Below, one piece after another: positions 23,499-36,439 of a stretch of DNA of 64,000 bases (position 1 is the first letter of the stretch; each line of letters opens with the position of its first letter). Origin of the DNA: Primula veris. Taxonomy: Eukaryota; Streptophyta; Magnoliopsida; Ericales; Primulaceae. Made by a program: the position numbers and the translations under genes. Under the pieces are notes generated by a model. It did not search any database and was not told where the DNA came from. It saw only the letters and a list, made by a program, of their open reading frames with translations. The stretch is from the NCBI GenBank assembly GCA_963682055.1, contig OY821743.1, positions 35,388,702 to 35,452,701 of the forward strand, in the 5' to 3' direction.

Positions 23499-26400
23499 AT
23501 GAAAAACTCAGATTTTCCTAACTTGTCACTTCAAATGGGTCTGGGCCTAGGATTGGGCCTGGGCCTGGGCCTTGATAATAGGTCGGTTGCAATGAAGCCC
23601 TCGTTCTCTAATGGCTCAACGGCTGAGTCGGCTAGCAGTGGGAGTGATCTGAGCTTAGGGTTTGATAGAGTGGCGGTGGCTAATATGAGTCATGTTTATA
23701 GTAATAATCATAATCAGTATATTCATCATAATAACTATCAGCCCCAAATCTACGGACGAGATTTCAAGAGGAGTTCGAGAGGGGTGATCAACGGTGTGGG
23801 AGTGAGGAGAAGCGTTAGGGCGCCGAGGATGAGGTGGACTTCCACTTTACATGCTCACTTTGTTCACGCGGTTCAACTCCTGGGTGGTCATGAGAGTAAG
23901 TTTATACAAACTATTCTCAATCTTTTTTTTTCTTTTTTTTTTTGAAAACATACCACTCTTATTTTGGTGTTCAAATTAGTGAAGTGATTTTGATTGTGTT
24001 TCAGTTGCAAAGCTTATTTTTAGTGGACTTAAATGAGAAAAGTATAACATGTTGGTGTAATTAGTAACAAAAAGAATGTCAAATTAAAGAGTTCCATCTC
24101 TCACAAAACATTGTGAAAAAAAGATTGTTCTCTAGTATGTTCCAAGTTTAGTGATTGATTTCTTTTTTCCTGAAGTTATCACATTTTGGGACCAGATTTA
24201 ATTATTTTTTCACAAAATAATATTTGTTTGTATATACTTATTTTGGCACATACAGTGGCGGAGTTAAGATCGCTATATGGAGGGCTGGATTTTAAAAAAT
24301 TAATATGAAAGGCTAAATTGCTATCTTTTGTTAAAAATAATAATTTTAGACTATAAAAAATTGTTTTGGTTGCACCCCTTCCGGGCTAAGTTACATACAA
24401 AACAATAATGCTAGTATACCTCCTAGATTATGATGGTGTATTGGTACATTTTCTTTAATAAATCCCCTTTTTCTAGTATTTCCCAGCTTTCTGTTATTTC
24501 ACTTCACTTTATGTCAAGAAGTTGAAGAACTTTTACAATGTATGTTGCAAATATATCTTGAAAGAATTAAATATATCTTGAAACCGACTATCTAGAGAAG
24601 TACTGTTGATGTTATAATTTTTGAATCAGAACACACAGTTAATGTTTACTTTTGTTTTGTTTTCTTTCTTATGTAACAGGAGCAACACCGAAATCTGTTT
24701 TAGAGTTGATGAACGTGAAGGATCTAACCTTAGCTCATGTGAAGAGTCATTTACAGGTGGGTTAATTATGAAATATTTTGTCAAAAAAGAACTATTCAGT
24801 CAATCTTGTGATACCTTTCTCTACTTTGGACCTTTTTTTCTTCAACTTTTAGGTATCATTGTGATGTACTATGAAACTTCTTTGGTGTGATTATTAGTTT
24901 GTATAGTGGGGAATAGGGTACATGAGGAGTACAGACAAAATGACATCTATAAAAGTAAGAAATCTTAGAAATTTGGACTAATTCTTAAAAACTTTCTTGT
25001 GGGTATTCATGCAGATGTATAGAACAGTGAAGGGCACTGACAAGAGTACAGGTATATAACCTTATTCCCTTACAATTATGAGTTTCTAAAGTAAATAAAT
25101 AAAACTACATTTGTCCATATACATTGCTAGCTACTCCAGTATTTTGATTTATCATTAGATGGTTACTATCAATTCCGGGCATACTTTGTAAATCAGTGGC
25201 TTAAGCCTCAAGTTGATCAGACTACATATTTTTACTGATTTAACGAAAAAAATAGGTCCGCCTCTGGTTGTGGTTTAGCGTAAGTGCGTAACTATAACGA
25301 GTAGAGTCACAATACACAATGTCTGGTGTCAAACTTATAAATCGATATTGTGACAACGAGAAACACCATGCTGTTATGAATAATGCAAAATCGATATTTA
25401 GCTCATGAGAAATCCGACCTTTAAGAAAAGAAACTTGTGATTAAGGGAATTGAAGAAAAGTATAAAATACTAATTATAGACATGGTAACTCATAATCTTC
25501 ATCTCTCATAGAACATTTATTTCACTACAAGCCCGACGATGTTATCCTTTCGGGTCAACTTTTTTTTATATCTTTATGTTATTCGTTGAATAACGCAGTT
25601 TTTTTAGTGATCAGGTTAATTTTTTTTTTCTTAAAGAAAGGCTGTCAAGAAATTTTCACACAGGCAACTTAAGGATTATTATTTGAACCATATCTTATGA
25701 AGTAGTACTGCATATTATTTTGATTGATATGAAGAGATAAGATGGGTGAAAATGTAGCTAGGAAATTACTCCTCTATATGATTGCATTTCAATTATCTTA
25801 CTGGAGTATGTGATAAAGCAAGATATATATACAATTATGTGTATGCAATAATAATAGATCAAGGACAGACAGAGAAGAGTTTGGACCAAAAGACTGAAAT
25901 AAATGAAGAAGAGCCAGATAATTTGTCTTGTGGAAAAGCTGAACTAAACACACCTTATTCTCCCCACTCATCACCACCATCCCCACCACCACCAACACTA
26001 CTGTTGCAATTGCCCCAAAACCAAATGTGAGTTATTATTTACATATATGCATATATGATATACATATCTCATCTCTGATGGATTTCTAAGCTCATATTCT
26101 TAGAGACTACTCTAATTCTTTGACTATATAAGAAGTAAATTTATGTAGTTTCTAACTTAATTAAGACTTCATGTATGCATATATTTTTTACCATTGTGAC
26201 TTTTTTTTCCCGGTAAGTTGTTAATAAACTTTATGTGAAGCCATTTAATGAATACACATGCACACAAACTCAAATGTCATAGTACTAATATATAAATGGA
26301 GACTCGAAGTTGTTGTTTTAGTGATCAAATACATTTTGGCTTGTTTAGCGTCAAGTTTTAATAGTACAAGATATCTTATATGAGAATAAGAAAATAACAA

Positions 26401-27736
26401 CTTCATTCAACATAAATTATTAATTTTTTAAGGTTAACAAAATCACTTCAGTTTACAAAGAAGAATAACATAGAACTCCAAATTTTTGGTTTAAAGGTAA
26501 TAATATTCCTCCAACATATATAAAAATATTCCCATTTTTTGGTGTATAATGTTTGGTATCAAGGTGGTGTCTTTTTCCCAAGCCAAAATGTGGTGTTTTA
26601 ACAATGTGGAATTTCAAGGACATAGAAAATGAAGACTTGAGCCTAGGGTTTCTTTGTCCTATAGGAAATGATGATCTCAAGGTATTATAGAAGTGATAGC
26701 TCAGATCTCAAGAGGGTATTAATAGAAGGTTTAATATGAAGTTATATCATAGTTTTAATTCATTTTTAAAACTTGGCTACATTCTGTTTGACCTCATTCA
26801 TGGACGGCTATTTTTGTTGCACATTTCAAGGAAAAACTTGCTAGGGTTGCAATCACCATGTTTTACTACATCTTTTTTCTTGCCTAGTCAAGGTCCATAT
26901 TTTTATTAGGCTAATTTTATTAATTGAACAAGATTAGCCATGTTTTATTTTCCGTTTCTAGGGAAGGACAATTTTATATTCGAAAATATTTTGTTAATCT
27001 AACAAATTTATTGTGGTACTGTATATATAACCTCTCCATGGACCATGGAGGAGGGTGAAATATATTTTTTATGACTCCATATGAAAATATGAATGGAAAG
27101 ACGTGAAATTTGGCACTACTTATGAAATAAAAAAATTATATAGAAATAAGAAGAAGAAGAAATCGTAAAGGCTTAATTATGAAGAGCCCAAAAGACTAAT
27201 ACTCGTCATTTTGGATTAAACGGGACAAATCTTGATGACCGTTCTTGGACTTAATTAGCCTAAGCTAGCTCTCAAAATACTTCTAAAAATGCCGCTTTGT
27301 GTAGAATATCATAGCGTTTTAATTTAAATCTTCTTGAATTTTGTTGTGATAATTTGTATACAACAGGGTTTCATCGTCATCATCAATAGAAACAAAAGAT
27401 TGGAGCCACTCAATTCAAGGAAATGCATCAAGTTATTATCATCTACAGGCTAAAATCACCAAGGTATGGTTGATTTTTTTTTTTGATTTTTTCCCCCTAA
27501 ATTGAAGCAAACATTCTATAAACATTCCGAACTAAAAAACATTAATGTAATTGTAATTTTGATTTATGTAGGTGGATGGTAATGAGGAAGCACTCCATGT
27601 GGTTGATATAAATGAGAATAGTGCGAAGTCATCAAATTCTCTTGTCAATTTGGATCTAGAATTTAGTCTTCGCAGGCCTAGTTGGTTGTTGGACTATGCT
27701 GAGTCCACTACTGATTTAACTCTACTTAAGTGTTAA
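23499..27736 (+). CDS. KAN4: KANADI4 / ABERRANT TESTA SHAPE-type GARP transcription factor
   Basis: KANADI proteins are nuclear GARP-domain repressors that set abaxial identity; in Arabidopsis, KAN4/ATS separates the ovule integuments. Six coding exons: 23499-23895, 24680-24756, 25015-25051, 25864-26026, 27367-27463 and 27572-27736, together 936 nt for 311 residues. The GARP domain (about residues 107-164) contains RAPRMRWTSTLHAHFVHAVQ, then RATPKSVLELMNVKDLTLAH and KSHLQMYRTVK. The HAHFVHAVQ spelling and the C-terminus RRPSW..DYAES..DLTLLKC* match KAN4/ATS rather than KAN1-3. N-terminal EAR-like LxLxL words (NLSLQ, DLSLGF) suit a repressor. Odd: residues 14-25 are a run of six Gly-Leu pairs. 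Exon 4 encodes an acidic then proline/serine-rich linker. All junctions are GT..AG and in phase. The product matches my recollection of ATS along its length. Confidence 0.93.
24255..24400. mobile_element. Possible hAT-like end in KAN4 intron 1
   Basis: CAGTGGCGGAGTTAAG at about 24255 resembles a common hAT terminal sequence. No convincing inverse end or 8-bp duplication was found. Confidence 0.3.
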
Positions 27737-29808
27737 AAACAACATTAGTTTAATCAAATTTATGTTTAATGTTTTCCTAAGGAACATATGGAATGTTCAT
27801 TAAATTTTGTCTTAGACATGAAATCAAAGCCTATGGAAGATGGTTTTATAGACTTTGTTAAAGCTAGCATTATATCTTAACATCAGTTGTCATTTTCCAA
27901 ATTTTTATCATGCAAATTAATACAGTACTTGAATGTAAAAAATTAATACTTGCAAAGATAGGATGCCAAATCCCATATAATCACTTTATACACACTCTTG
28001 GAGGCTAGCTATTCCTTTTCTGGTATTGAATTTGTGAGGTATTTTGGCACTTTTGGAGAATTTTCAATGTAAGTAATTTTTTAAAACAAATTTTAATTGT
28101 CTTCTTATATTCGTATGAGATTGTCTTTGGAGACCAATTTTTTTTTAAAATTATGTGCCTAAAAGTTAGAATTGGTGACAAAAAAATTATTTTTGTGTCT
28201 AAAATATTATTTTTGTCCCGAAAAGTTAACATTTGAAAATAAAATTTGATTGTTTATAAAAATATTGTTTTTAATTATTAAGTTTGTTATAGTGTCCACT
28301 GGTGTTGGAAAGGTGGGTTTGAAGAAGATGAAAAACCTTTGATATAAATAAAAATAAAAACAGTTGGAACAACATATCAGTTGACAACCAATAAATACAA
28401 TTGGTTACAACTGATAGTCGAGCTCACATTACACATTTTGTGAACAAAGTAAAATAAAAGTGGTTGCTCGATCGGCTTGGAAATTTTCAAGTTTCCAGCT
28501 AAGAAAGTTCATATTTTAATTGCTAAATCAATTTATTTTTTGAGAGTTCTAGCCAGATATTAAATTACAATTAGGTGAGTAACGTGAGTTGTTAGTAATA
28601 AATGTGCTTCAACTGCTATCGTAATCGTAACAAAAAAAAAAATTATATATAAAAAAAAGAGTAATAGTAACATAAAGAAACTAACACCCGTTTTTTTATC
28701 AAAAATACTTTATCCTAGGTAGCAACCTAGCTAGCCCATTTATTTTCCCTAAAATTAAAGAGTCTTGGTTTAGTGGGTCAGCCTAAAGTTAAGAACAAGA
28801 TGATATTAATACCGTAAAAATTAATAGCCTAACTTTTTCGATTAGTTTATTCGGTAGTTTATAAGTCTGATTTTGGGTTTTTTGTTGTTAGTTTTAAAAT
28901 TCTTTCTCTTCTTGTTTTTCTGAGTTTTTTGTTGTCATAAAACATCAGTTTTTGATCACCTTGATCTGTTTGAAGAGACATAAGGTTATGGGGTATAAAA
29001 AGAAAAGTGCTGTTTTTTGAGTTCAAATTAATTTTTAAAATAAGGATGTGAAAATTGATTTTGAACTAACTTTTTTCCCATAACTTTTTGGTTTTAGGTT
29101 TATTGTAACCATCAAGTTATATTAGTGCGTTTACTATTATCGGATTTGATTTCAATTATTGCTACCATGGGGGCACTTGTCTCATGTAAAATGAACGTTT
29201 TATGTCTTTAATAAAATTTCTTTATTAAAAAAAATACCGTAAGAATTAAGAAGTGAACTTTTAACAGCCTAAAGTTTATCCTTTCGATTTTGTTTTCGAA
29301 ACGCTAATGTCGTAATGTGAACCAAGTTTCAGGTCCTTGTTTTCTTTTGAGGCATCTTTAGCTTCTCCAATATTTTTTTTTACAGCAGTTGATATCTCTT
29401 CACTGCACCGATAATTTTTTCAAATTTTTTTATCCCGGAAGTGTAAAAGTGAAGTTCTGAAATTACACGCTTTGACATTTCCGGATGATTTTACAGTAAA
29501 AACTTTCGATGCAGCCAACAAGCATTGCACTTTGTTGTAAGGAACTAAGGATATGTATCTTCTGATTAAAGTAGTAATTATTGGGTAAAGTATTGGTCTA
29601 AAACACACTGTTATGTTCAGAAACTCTTAGATATCTATTGCTAACTCCAAACTCAAGATACACACAACCAAACCGAAATGAGATTCTTATTGTTTCAAAG
29701 AAACCTGTCGTATTTTCTCGATTGTGTATATTAACCTAATTACATTAAATAAATGTGTAGTAAATTTTCGTCTAAATTATCAGGAAAAAGTGACCTCCTA
29801 AGTATCAA
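27737..29808. other. KAN4 3' flank and spacer
   Basis: This holds the 3' UTR and downstream AT-rich DNA. A stretch at about 28850-29235 ends AATAAAATTTCTTTATT followed by an A-run, like a LINE or RTE 3' tail on the plus strand. No gene was recognised. Confidence 0.4.
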
Positions 29809-30420
29809 TTTTTTTTTTAAAACAAAGGGACAGTACCCCTAGATTTTAGTTCACAAAATTGGGACCAGACCCAGCATTACAACCATTCATATGGACATAG
29901 AAACAAATCAGCTTATAAGCTGCTTTTACCAAAGCCAAGCACAGAAAAGAAAGATGAAAAAATACAAAGCTTTCCAAACAAACCACACTACAGTTAGCGA
30001 AAAGAAAAAAGCAAAATAACTTGGACTCATAAGCTGCTTAAGCATCCTCACTTTTATCTTCTTCTAAATATAATAACGCCTTCACCGTGAAGGCCTTATT
30101 ATCATAATTTGTCTGCTACAACATTTTGCTTCCTCCAAACATGAATTAAATCATTTACTAGGAAATCAAATAATAAACAAATATCTTCTCATATATTTAA
30201 AAATATAATTGGTACATTTTCTTTTTTCTTGTACCAATTTACTAAAGTCTTATATACTATTTCCACAATCACTTCTCCCATTTCCGGTTGGTAACAAATT
30301 TGTAAACCAATTCGCAACGCGTATAACTCAGCTTCAATAGCAGATTTTCATTTTAAGCTTCCACAAAAAGCTACTACCATAGCGACACTGTCATTTCTTA
30401 GAATTCCACCATAATTATAA
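29809..30420 (-). mobile_element. LINE 3' remnant: RNase H domain and A-tail
   Basis: The minus strand encodes pieces typical of the RNase H end of plant non-LTR retrotransposons, in order: KSAIEAELYALRIGLQIC (about 30345-30292), VNDLIHVWRKQNVVADKL (about 30159-30106) and NYDNKAFTVKALLYLEED (about 30105-30050), then a stop. Stops and at least one frameshift, just after VVADKL, break it. A roughly 230-bp untranslated tail follows, ending in an A-run (plus-strand T-run 29809-29818). The reverse transcriptase and endonuclease parts are absent, as expected for a 5'-truncated dead copy. It lies just beyond the 3' end of the WD40 gene. Confidence 0.75.
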
Positions 30421-30897
30421 AAAAAAAATTCAACTGCATGCGGTACTTTTACATACAAATTTTTAAAAATGTATATTCTATAAAACATGTTAGAACAATT
30501 TACAAATTAAAAACAAAGAGTAAGATCGTTGTTAAAAACAGTCCAAAACTCATAACAAAAATCTAGCAAAGGTTGTATGTATAAACTGTTTAGACAACCA
30601 AATTAGATTTTATCCGTACATATATTAGTGCATATAAAGAAGTAATACTATTTCATAAGTACCTGTCATTACAATTTGCTTTGTGCAAATAAGAAACTAG
30701 TACTCCGATTTAGGTACATCTTTATTACTCAAATCAATGAGGGCTAAGAATTAATGTCCTACCAAATCCATCGCGATCTTGTTTCGGGTTTATGTACTAT
30801 CAAGGTCTACAAAATGTAACATTCCGAGTAAAAATATGCAAACATTCGGATGAATATATCATATAACAATAATCAGATACAATGAAGATCCGGTAAA

Positions 30898-33345
30898 TTA
30901 GTATTTGGCCGATGGCATGGAACTCCAGCTATCCGATCCTTGCATGATCGCCATTTGATGAATGTCTGGCGCAAGTTCAGCCACACTCCACACTTTAACC
31001 GACTTATCGAGGCTCCCACTGTACACCACCCACCGTCGATCTTCTTGAGACGACTGGTTATCTTCCTCAACAGCCAAGCATTTGACGGGGCCCGTGTGTC
31101 CCGTCAATACGGATAGACACGTATGCATCGTCCCTTCCCGTCTCCATACGCAGATGGTCTTATCTGCTGATCCACTGAACACAAGGTTGCCTGCGGATGT
31201 GAGGCAAAGGACCGCCAGCTTGTGACCCTTGAGGATCCCACCATGAGCTAACTGTTGCAAAAGTAGTATAAAGTTTTGTAAATTCCTACTGTTTTTTTTC
31301 AAGAAAATGTAACTTATACTACATAAAAAGCTATAATTTCTTTTGTTTGCAAAATGAAACGCGCATTATTGCATTATCATGCTTCGATGTCATACAGCTT
31401 ATTTGGCTGCACCTCTAAAAACAAGTAAAGGTAACTTATTTAAGTCTGTGATTAAAAGAAATGGTATAAAACCTTAAAGGCTTAAACTTCTGAAACATTT
31501 CAAACAATACGACAAAAAATCTCAGTTTTGTAAGTTGCCAACCTAATAAATTGCAGCCTATGAGCAAAAGGAAACAAATTGATTAGGCTAATTAAATTTA
31601 AGACTGAACTTGACAAGTTCACTGTTGAGTTAATTATATCATTGTCATATGATATTTCCTTTGCCTTTTAGCGGAATGAGGTTCTTGTTTGGATGCAACT
31701 TCTAAAATACTCCTTCGACATGAATCTTTTATATATGTACTAATTATTGATTGCCAAAATACAAATCAAAACTATACCAAGTATATATATATATAATAGA
31801 TTTATGAGTTCTCTCTACAAATTAATATAAGAGGCGTCTCATTCTTTAAATTCGGCTTTGATATTTTGTTAAGAAAGTATAAAAATAGATACAAGGCAGC
31901 AAAAACTTGAAATACGTTCAGTTCTAGTGTACTATACTATAATTGGGTTTCAAGTTTAAAGCCAACATATTTTCATTCACATCTCACTAAATTAGGAGTG
32001 TACTACGTTACAGTTCATTTATCTGTCTTCCAAAATATAATCCAGTTACATGTATAAATTATTGTTTTAAAAACCGTGCCCCAAGGCCCGTAGGAAAAAA
32101 AAACTTGATTGAAAGCATAAAAAGCTCGCATTTCCCTTTTTAGGCCGCCATGCGTAGCTCTAGAAAAAACACTTTAGCTGAGGTTTCGTTTTTGAAACAC
32201 TAATTTACTAAATTTGTAAGTATAAGAAAAGAGTATGTTATTTGGAAAAATAACGATACTATAAAAAAAATTATATACGAAATACCGACTTGCTTCTCTC
32301 GCTCCCAAAAATTAACCATCCCATCGGACGACCCGCAATAGACCACCGACCCCGTGGCACTCACCGCCAGAGACGTAACGGCGCTCTCTTGTTTCAATAA
32401 CGTATCAAGTAAGGTATGTTTTGTCACCTTCCCGTTTATTTCTCTCTTCCACACTTTTACTGTCCCATCAGCTGATCCGGTAAACACCATCCCTTCAACC
32501 GTCGCCACAATCGAATTCACCGCATCATCATGTGCCTTAACATTCTCAAGACATCTCGAGCTCTCGATCCTCCACACCTTGTATTAAGAAAAAAAACAAC
32601 TTTATTAAAACTTTAGTACGAGCCAATCTCGAGACATGAGTTATTGCAATCAGTGGTAGAGCTTAGCTCCATTCTTCCGGTAAAATGTGTTAAAAAGTGC
32701 TCTAGTATTGAGTTTTAAAGCGCAAAATATTAACTAATTAATGCGTTTTCGCAAAAGACTCACTAAAGTGCATGCTTTTTCATAACTAAAAGTCATAAGA
32801 ACTGACGGAATTTTTTATTTTTCATGCGAAGCTTTTTTATCCCCAAATGAGAAAATACGATTGTTCTCACTTGCACTTTTCAAAACGTAGAGTAAAATAC
32901 ACAGAACGATAACAGTTTGCTTGAATATTCATCTTTGTCAATATCAGCTAGAGGTTTTCAAATTGTCAATAAACTCAATACTTATTTTCTCCCCTTGAGT
33001 TATTGCAGCCACTAAGGTGAAGTATTTGATTGTTGAATAAAAACCAAAACATGCGATAAAAGATCTCCAAAAGGAAAAATAAAAGATCATTCATCTCAAT
33101 GCTCTTTGCAACTCTTTTTCCTTCAATTTCTTATTTCTAACAAATAGTTCATAGTCGTTTTAATTTCTACCTTGTTAGTCCGACCACGCACATAACGGGA
33201 GTTTTAACGCCGATTTTGTCCTTTACCTTTTCCAAGACCAATATGAATTTAATGGCAAGACAACCAAACAAAGTTTCTTGACAAAAAAAGTACAAATGTC
33301 TACTCTTATTTAAACTAAACTCCTAATTGGAAGAGGCCGGGGAAA

Positions 33346-33412
<67 letters not shown>

Positions 33413-34210
33413 ACTCTTATTGAATTTTGTCTTTTTTTGGTATTAACACTAGCTAAACATAAGTAAAATTATAACAGCATAAATAGGTGCTAGCTATACT
33501 AGTCCACAACCCATGGATAGACAGAATCATACCTTGAAAGTTCTATCCCAAGAAGCCGAATACAAAAGCCCGTGCTCTCGGTTCATGCTCAAGCAAGAGA
33601 TAGCGTCGCTATGCTTAATCCATATAGCGGTCTTGTTTCTCTTAACCTCAATATAATTCTTTGGCTTGATTGAGCATTTAAAGATGTCCATAAATGTCGG
33701 CAGCGTGCCAGAACGTTTATAGACGCTCGCATTTTTGGAATTTACCTTCCAGATGCGAATCTTACCATCTTGGTGACCCGTAAATATCTTTTCCCCAGAG
33801 ATTATAATGGCTTTAACCAACCCGCTATTCGACTTGAAAGCCGAAAACTCCTTCATGCTTTTCCAAACACGTATGTTCTTGCTATCAGATCCCGTGTATA
33901 GTAAATCTTTTGAAGCGGCGAGGGAGTAAATGTGTCCCTCTTCACGTACAAGGGACCCTATGAGTCCGTTTTGTGGGAGGGCGTTAGGGTCCGCTTGGTC
34001 CTCGGAATAGGACCATTGGGAGTTTGTGAAAGCGGTCGTTTGGTTCCATGGTGACATCATCATGGGAGACCCCTCGAGGCTCATTCGGCTAGGGGTCTCG
34101 AAGTTCGAGAAACTACTAGTCCGTGGCCCGTCCGCGTCATCATTGGGCAACGATGACGCGAACAGGTCAGGGTCCGAGTGGTGGTTCGTGTTGCTTGTTC
34201 CGTTGAACAT
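30898..34210 (-). CDS. WD40-repeat protein, JINGUBANG group
   Basis: Three coding exons on the minus strand: 34210-33533 (226 residues), 32577-32286 and 31247-30898, joining to 439 residues. Seven WD40 blades are visible through their GSxD..xxVW ends: [33 protein letters not shown] (across exons 1-2), [33 protein letters not shown] and [11 protein letters not shown]. This forms a full seven-bladed propeller behind a polar, Ser/Asp-rich N-terminus of about 85 residues containing [13 protein letters not shown]. This is the layout of the plant family that includes Arabidopsis JINGUBANG (a regulator of pollen germination) and several unnamed paralogues. Which member it is cannot be told, so the role is inferred only as a protein-interaction scaffold. 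The exon 2/3 junction was chosen as GTATTT donor with TTAG acceptor, giving [12 protein letters not shown] in frame. Confidence 0.92.
33347..33410. repeat. (AT)n microsatellite, about 64 bp, in WD40 gene intron 1
   Basis: A long uninterrupted AT alternation about 120 bp from the exon 1 donor. It can extrude a cruciform and is likely to be length-polymorphic. Confidence 0.95.
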
Positions 34211-34370
34211 GTTTTTTTTTTTTTTTTTTTGGGTACAATTATTTTAATTATTTTTAAATCTTTTGTTAGGGATGTTGGTTTTGTTTGTTTAGGTAACGAC
34301 TAGAGTGGCGTAGAGTAAAGGGCGGGAAAGTGAGAATGGGTGGATAGGATTGTAACACGTGTAAGATGGA
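34211..34370 (-). promoter_or_regulatory. WD40 gene leader and proximal promoter with G-box and E2F-like site
   Basis: A run of about 20 A (minus strand) lies directly before the ATG. About 110 bp upstream is TTTCCCGCC (plus GGCGGGAAA, 34321-34329), an E2F consensus. About 145 bp upstream is ACACGTGT (34355-34362), which contains a CACGTG G-box. These are motif matches only; no transcription start is known. Confidence 0.4.
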
Positions 34371-36439
34371 TTGGATCGTGGGGTCAGGAGAGATTTGAGG
34401 GTGTATGTACGTGTTGGTTTTTATGGTTTTTTTGTTAGTCTTAATTAGTTAAGAAATGGATTGGTCGTTGGACATGAATGGCAGGTAATTTTTTGTGTTC
34501 TTTTTCTGGGGATATTGTGAGATGTCACAAGATAATAATGATACATTTTATTTTTAATAAATAAATTGGGAGATGTCACAAGATAACGATACATTTTAAT
34601 TTTTTAAAGCTATATAAACAAGCCCCATTGATATGGTTATATAATCCTACCTCTCCCCATGCATGTATGCTTCAAAAGATCAAATTTTAACCGATAACAC
34701 TACAATAAAAAAAAAAAGTTTATTTTACCGATAGTTTACGTTTTGAAAACTGTTGGTAGACTGAGTGTAGCTAAATTTTAATAACAGTTTAGCAACATAA
34801 TTAGTTGCTATTCTGTTACTAAAATTTAACGACATTCAGCTTATGTACAGTTTTCAAAAGGTAAACTGGTGATAAATAAATTTTTTTCTTGTAGTGCAAT
34901 ACTAATGAACCAGACTATAAATCCAACCTTCCTACTCGACCAAATAAAAAAATAAGCCATTTTATTGTGTTAAATCTACAACAGTCTCTTAGGATGTTAC
35001 GATAACTGTTTTGACTTCTTAAAATGTAAATCCAACCTTTTTTATGTGGTGCAGTAAATTTTCTTTTTAATTTTTATCAATTTTCTTCCTTTTTCCAATC
35101 TTTTTCTCTCAACTGCCACGAAATGTTGACACTAGATAGACACATGATTTGAAAAATAAGGCTAAGGATTTGAGACCTAAAAATTTAAGATTCAACATAA
35201 TATATAAGTGTTTTATGAAAAAACGGGTAAGAAGTCTGTTTAATCTTGTCTGGATCAATAACATCACTGAATTTTAACGGTAACAAGAAGCTAGGAAAGA
35301 ATAGGTTTAACTTTGAGATATTACAAAATTTATGCTCAATTAATATCATTAATTTCAGTGAACTACACCGTACCTTTTTCCACAATATGCCTTCTTTGAG
35401 ATCGTCGATTTTAAGTGTTCCCATGTTTGCGGTCACTTAACCAAGATTCAACAAACTCGAAAAGTTTGAAATTGATATAGATACGGTTTCTAATTAATTT
35501 GTTAAAATGACTGATAGTAGTATTTTAAGAATAAATATGAGAGATTGGAGTTGTACATTTTTTTGTTAATTAATAACATACTTCCTCACTATTCACATAT
35601 CTTTCAATATCTTTAATAGGCCACTTGAATTCTTTTACACGGCAGTCGTCAACATTCAAGAAAACTAACAGGCTTCAGAAAACATTAAGTATATTTAAAT
35701 ATTATCAGATGAGTATCGTAGCAAATTTGGTCATTTAAGTTTTTAAAAATTTGTAATATTAAATCATGTAATTTTTCTCCTCATTTTACTGTTTTGCAGG
35801 TCATTTTATGTGTAACTTAGTTTGTTTACGTGTATTTCATCGTACTTCTAAATTCTGGCCAGCATTGAGGCCTTATCTATGCACTGAATATTTCATTTTA
35901 ATAAACTTAGACTTGTTTAAAAAAAAGTCTTTTGTATAAAGTCACTCCAAATAGATTTTCTAACTAACATACGTGTATGATAAATACATAAACTAAACAA
36001 AAAAATGCTTAAAATGGACCAATGAATATTTATATCATTTTAAATTTGAACATGTTACATATAGTATTTTGCAAAAGTCAAATCCATTGGGTAGATTGCT
36101 AAAATTCAGAGAACTTGGGGATTATTTGCAAATTACCCTTGCTCATATGGGTTATTTGCATTTTATCTTACATTGGGGTATAAATTAGGAGTACTATAAG
36201 ATAAAAGTCGAGTTATTTATAAAATTGCCACGTACAATACCACTAATTTGTAGCCACGTACAATTAATAATGTGGGTACAATACCACATGCTCATTTGTA
36301 GCCACGTTTACACTTTTGTCATTGTTAACGATGAATAAAGCATTGGCACTAAATTATTTCATTCTAAAAATACCTAGTTATTCCATGATAGAGGTAAAAT
36401 TAAAATGATGAGATGCTATTTGCTTTGTTGCTTGTGGCA
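34371..36439. other. Spacer upstream of WD40 gene
   Basis: AT-rich DNA with direct repeats of GAGATGTCACAAGATAA near 34520 and 34570, and the CACTA-like foldback element at 34698-34896. No gene was recognised. Confidence 0.45.
34698..34896. mobile_element. CACTA-like foldback MITE
   Basis: A 199-bp element beginning CACTACAATAAAAAA and ending TTTTTTTCTTGTAGTG. Almost the whole element is an imperfect inverted repeat: the left arm words TTTTGAAAACTGT and CTAAATTTTAATAACAG are mirrored in the right arm as ACAGTTTTCAAAAG and CTGTTACTAAAATTTA. It has no ORF. The three-base flanks (TAA and CAA) do not match exactly. Confidence 0.75.
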
